Source: Chrysoporthe austroafricana (taxonomy: Eukaryota > Ascomycota > Sordariomycetes > Diaporthales > Cryphonectriaceae). From it: a stretch of 64,000 nucleotides of DNA. The DNA is taken from the NCBI GenBank assembly GCA_001051155.2, contig JYIP02000002.1, positions 2,549,583 through 2,613,582 on the forward strand. The letters are read 5' to 3'. Every line of letters starts with the position of its first letter. Position 1 is the stretch's first letter. Of this stretch, positions 62,087 to 64,000 are shown piece by piece. The notes under the pieces are model-generated. The model was given only the letters and a program-made list of their open reading frames with translations, was not told where the DNA came from and did no database searches. Position numbers and translations under genes: made by a program.

Positions 62087-64000
62087 CTAATCAACAATGT
62101 GTTTGTTGTCTGCCCACGACGGTTGTATGTTCCGACACACATCCTCGTAATCCTTGATTCGCACATCATGCAAGACCACACTCGGTGTCGTCCAAAACAT
62201 GGACCAATTGGATTCCGGCAGTTTCATAGTCCCCCTTGAGCGCTCGAAGTACCACTTATTGACGGGATTGTTCTTCCTGCTCCGCCAGCAGACACCTTCA
62301 GGAAAGCAGTCCCGCACCATGGCGTTGAACACAATGTCCGCCACTCCCCCGGCTCCCTGGCTCTTTTTGAGCACGGCGAACTTGTCAAGGTACGGTACGA
62401 GGCGGCCGCTTTCGTAGAGCGTCTGTTCGTCCATGCCGAAGGGTCGCTCCCAAGTCAGGATGGCCCCGCCTTCGTACTCTCCTGCGATGATGATCCCCGC
62501 CAAACTCTTCTCTACCCTGTTGAGGTAGTCTTGAACGTCCAGCTTTCGGTTGAAAGAGTCTTCGATGAGGTGGACGAGCCGCGGAAGGTCGACGCATGTG
62601 TCAGTCAGCTTCAGCCTGGGCTCGCCAGGCTTGGGTGGCGTCCAGCCTGCCGATGATGGGTTCGGGTATATGGTCACGGGCATGCCCCTCTTTACCAGTG
62701 TTGTTGGTGACATGACAGGGTTCGATGCAGCGTTCGCATTCCGAAGGATGGGTTTAATGCGTCCCAGAGGTAACGAGGATGAATGCGATGGCCTGTCCGT
62801 GAGAAGATTGTGGATCAATGGGTTGTAGCTTCTCCGAGTTCCAACTGAACCAATAAAGCCCATGGTGGTCGCTTCTTCTAATTGGGGTTGCAGGTTTGCC
62901 GCTTCTCTTGGCGTTGTAATAAGAGCTGATGATGTGGGAGGCAAAATTGCTAGAGTATTTTTGGTTAAGTCAAGGTTCTTGAGATGGGCTTCTGTTGATT
63001 TCACACTCGCTTGCCGAGGCGAAGTCGAGTCTAAGCCCATAGACTTCAGATGTGCCTTGGCCCCCTCAAGCTCGTCTTCCAGATTCAGAAAGACATGGGC
63101 ATTGTTCCAACGGTTCTTGGCAGGAATGCCACCGAGAGGATCCAATATGATCACCCGATCGACAAACGCTTTCTTGCCAGGAGGTGTCACACCTTCGATG
63201 TCAACTCCTGTCCTAGGAGGGCTCGCAAGTTGCAACCCGGACAGATAACGTGTGATAGAGACAACAGCGTCATTGGGATCAACGGGCCTAGATTTTCCAT
63301 CTTCTCCTTGGACGACAGGTGGGACGATGGCGACTGACCCCTTGAGCAATGACATCAAGAGGGCTCTGTCCTCGTCGACAAGCACTCCGCGGGTACTCAG
63401 AAGCGGCTCCAGATCCGGCGAGGATCCAGCCCGTACTGTAAGTGCCGCGTCGACGATGGTCGTCCAGGGCTCTCCGTATTCATCAATGGCCCCAGCGAGC
63501 CGGTACATCTGCTGATGCAGACAACGCGACCGCTGTATGTCGTCAGGACCAAGCTCGCAGTCCAGAACTAATACGCTGAGAAGCCCAAGAGCCCTGAGCT
63601 GAGCGATTGTCTTCGCAACACCGCTCAAAGTGGTGTCGTCGACGTCTTGTGGGTGCCTGAATTTGATGATGGCAACATGTGGTAAAGCATCCACGAAGGC
63701 TTGTTTTGCCGAATCGGATCCCTGAACGAATCGAGGAGTCTCGTAGATAGACCGAGTTCCGTTCGTAAGCGGATCCACGCGAATAGCTGAGCCAGGTAGA
63801 GCATCTGCTGCTGACCGAAGCTGAGGGTGCTTCGTCACGGTTGGGCCGAATGTCTGAAGGTACAGCTTGGCATCTCTCTTTGTTGCCGATGAAGACTCCA
63901 GAACGGAAACATAAAAGTCCTTCATGATCGTTCAGCTTTGGAAACCTCGATTTGGTGTGAGAATCTCACCCTGTCCCGTGTCCTCTTCTGCTGAGCCTGC
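62087..64000 (-). CDS. N-acetylglutamate synthase (arginine biosynthesis), 5' end off window
   Basis: Catalyses acetyl-CoA + glutamate to N-acetylglutamate, the first step of ornithine/arginine synthesis, in mitochondria (family of N. crassa arg-14, yeast Arg2). The main exon is 63919-62087 (610 aa). A second, partial exon runs from 63970 to the window edge; a 50-bp intron (GTGAGA...ATGAAG) joins TRDR to DFYVSVLESSSATKRDAK, the conserved start of the family. The in-frame ATG at 63925 lies inside that intron and is not the start. The N-terminal two thirds form an inactive amino-acid-kinase-like domain (HVAIIKFRHPQDVDD...). The C-terminal GNAT domain includes AGIIIAGEYEGGAILTW, LDKFAVLKKSQGAGGVADIV and WYFERSRGTMKLP. 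Expected feedback inhibition by arginine follows from the family. The mitochondrial presequence must lie in the missing exon. Confidence 0.92.

Noticed and set aside
63925..63927. ATG as start of the acetylglutamate synthase
   Set aside because: It lies inside a 50-bp intron with good splice sites, and splicing to upstream codons restores the conserved N-terminal block.
1..64000. CRISPR arrays, prokaryotic operons, phage or rRNA genes
   Set aside because: None was seen; the genes are eukaryotic with spliceosomal introns and no spaced direct-repeat array exists.

Overview
The window is nuclear DNA of a filamentous ascomycete (Pezizomycotina, probably Sordariomycetes; the class is an inference). 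The evidence is short spliceosomal introns of 47-132 bp with GT...AG ends, a tRNA gene with an intron after position 37, and typical fungal proteins: GH3 and GH7 cellulases, a Zn2Cys6 regulator, cytoplasmic dynein heavy chain, DUF1774 and 2EXR-type proteins. Genes lie singly on both strands with no operons. Almost all protein genes had to be assembled across introns; exon limits are given in each entry.

Left third (1-22 kb) is accessory and metabolic. It holds a PLP-dependent class V aminotransferase-like enzyme (cut by the left edge), a secreted GH3 beta-glucosidase convergent with a membrane-type short-chain dehydrogenase, a secreted-type M24 peptidase homologue, a small secreted tyrosinase and a GH7 cellobiohydrolase with a CBM1. 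The last two belong to wood and litter degradation, and the beta-glucosidase would finish the job begun by the cellobiohydrolase. Between them are long gene-poor stretches that contain a frameshifted gene of unknown family (about 12.5-13.1 kb), an unrecognised ORF (16.4-16.9 kb) and an assembly scar (17.2 kb).

Middle (22-40 kb): an intron-bearing tRNA-Arg(UCU), a Zn2Cys6 transcription factor, a senescence-domain (spartin-like) protein, gamma-tubulin complex component 4, a 2EXR-like protein and a FAR1-domain DNA-binding protein with a 15-bp-period glutamine-rich repeat. A second, very clear assembly scar with an N lies at 36.66-36.98 kb.

Right third (40-64 kb): the complete cytoplasmic dynein heavy chain (about 4,340 residues, nearly all in one 12.25-kb exon), a seven-exon secreted GMC oxidoreductase with one unresolved junction, a mitochondrial-type phosphopantetheinyl transferase, a DUF1774 membrane protein, and N-acetylglutamate synthase, whose first exon runs off the right edge.

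I found no CRISPR array, rRNA, complete transposon, or convincing secondary-metabolite cluster. The most useful second looks are the two homopolymer/inverted-copy artefacts, the frameshifted unknown gene, the unresolved GMC junction and the hidden first exon of the arginine gene.
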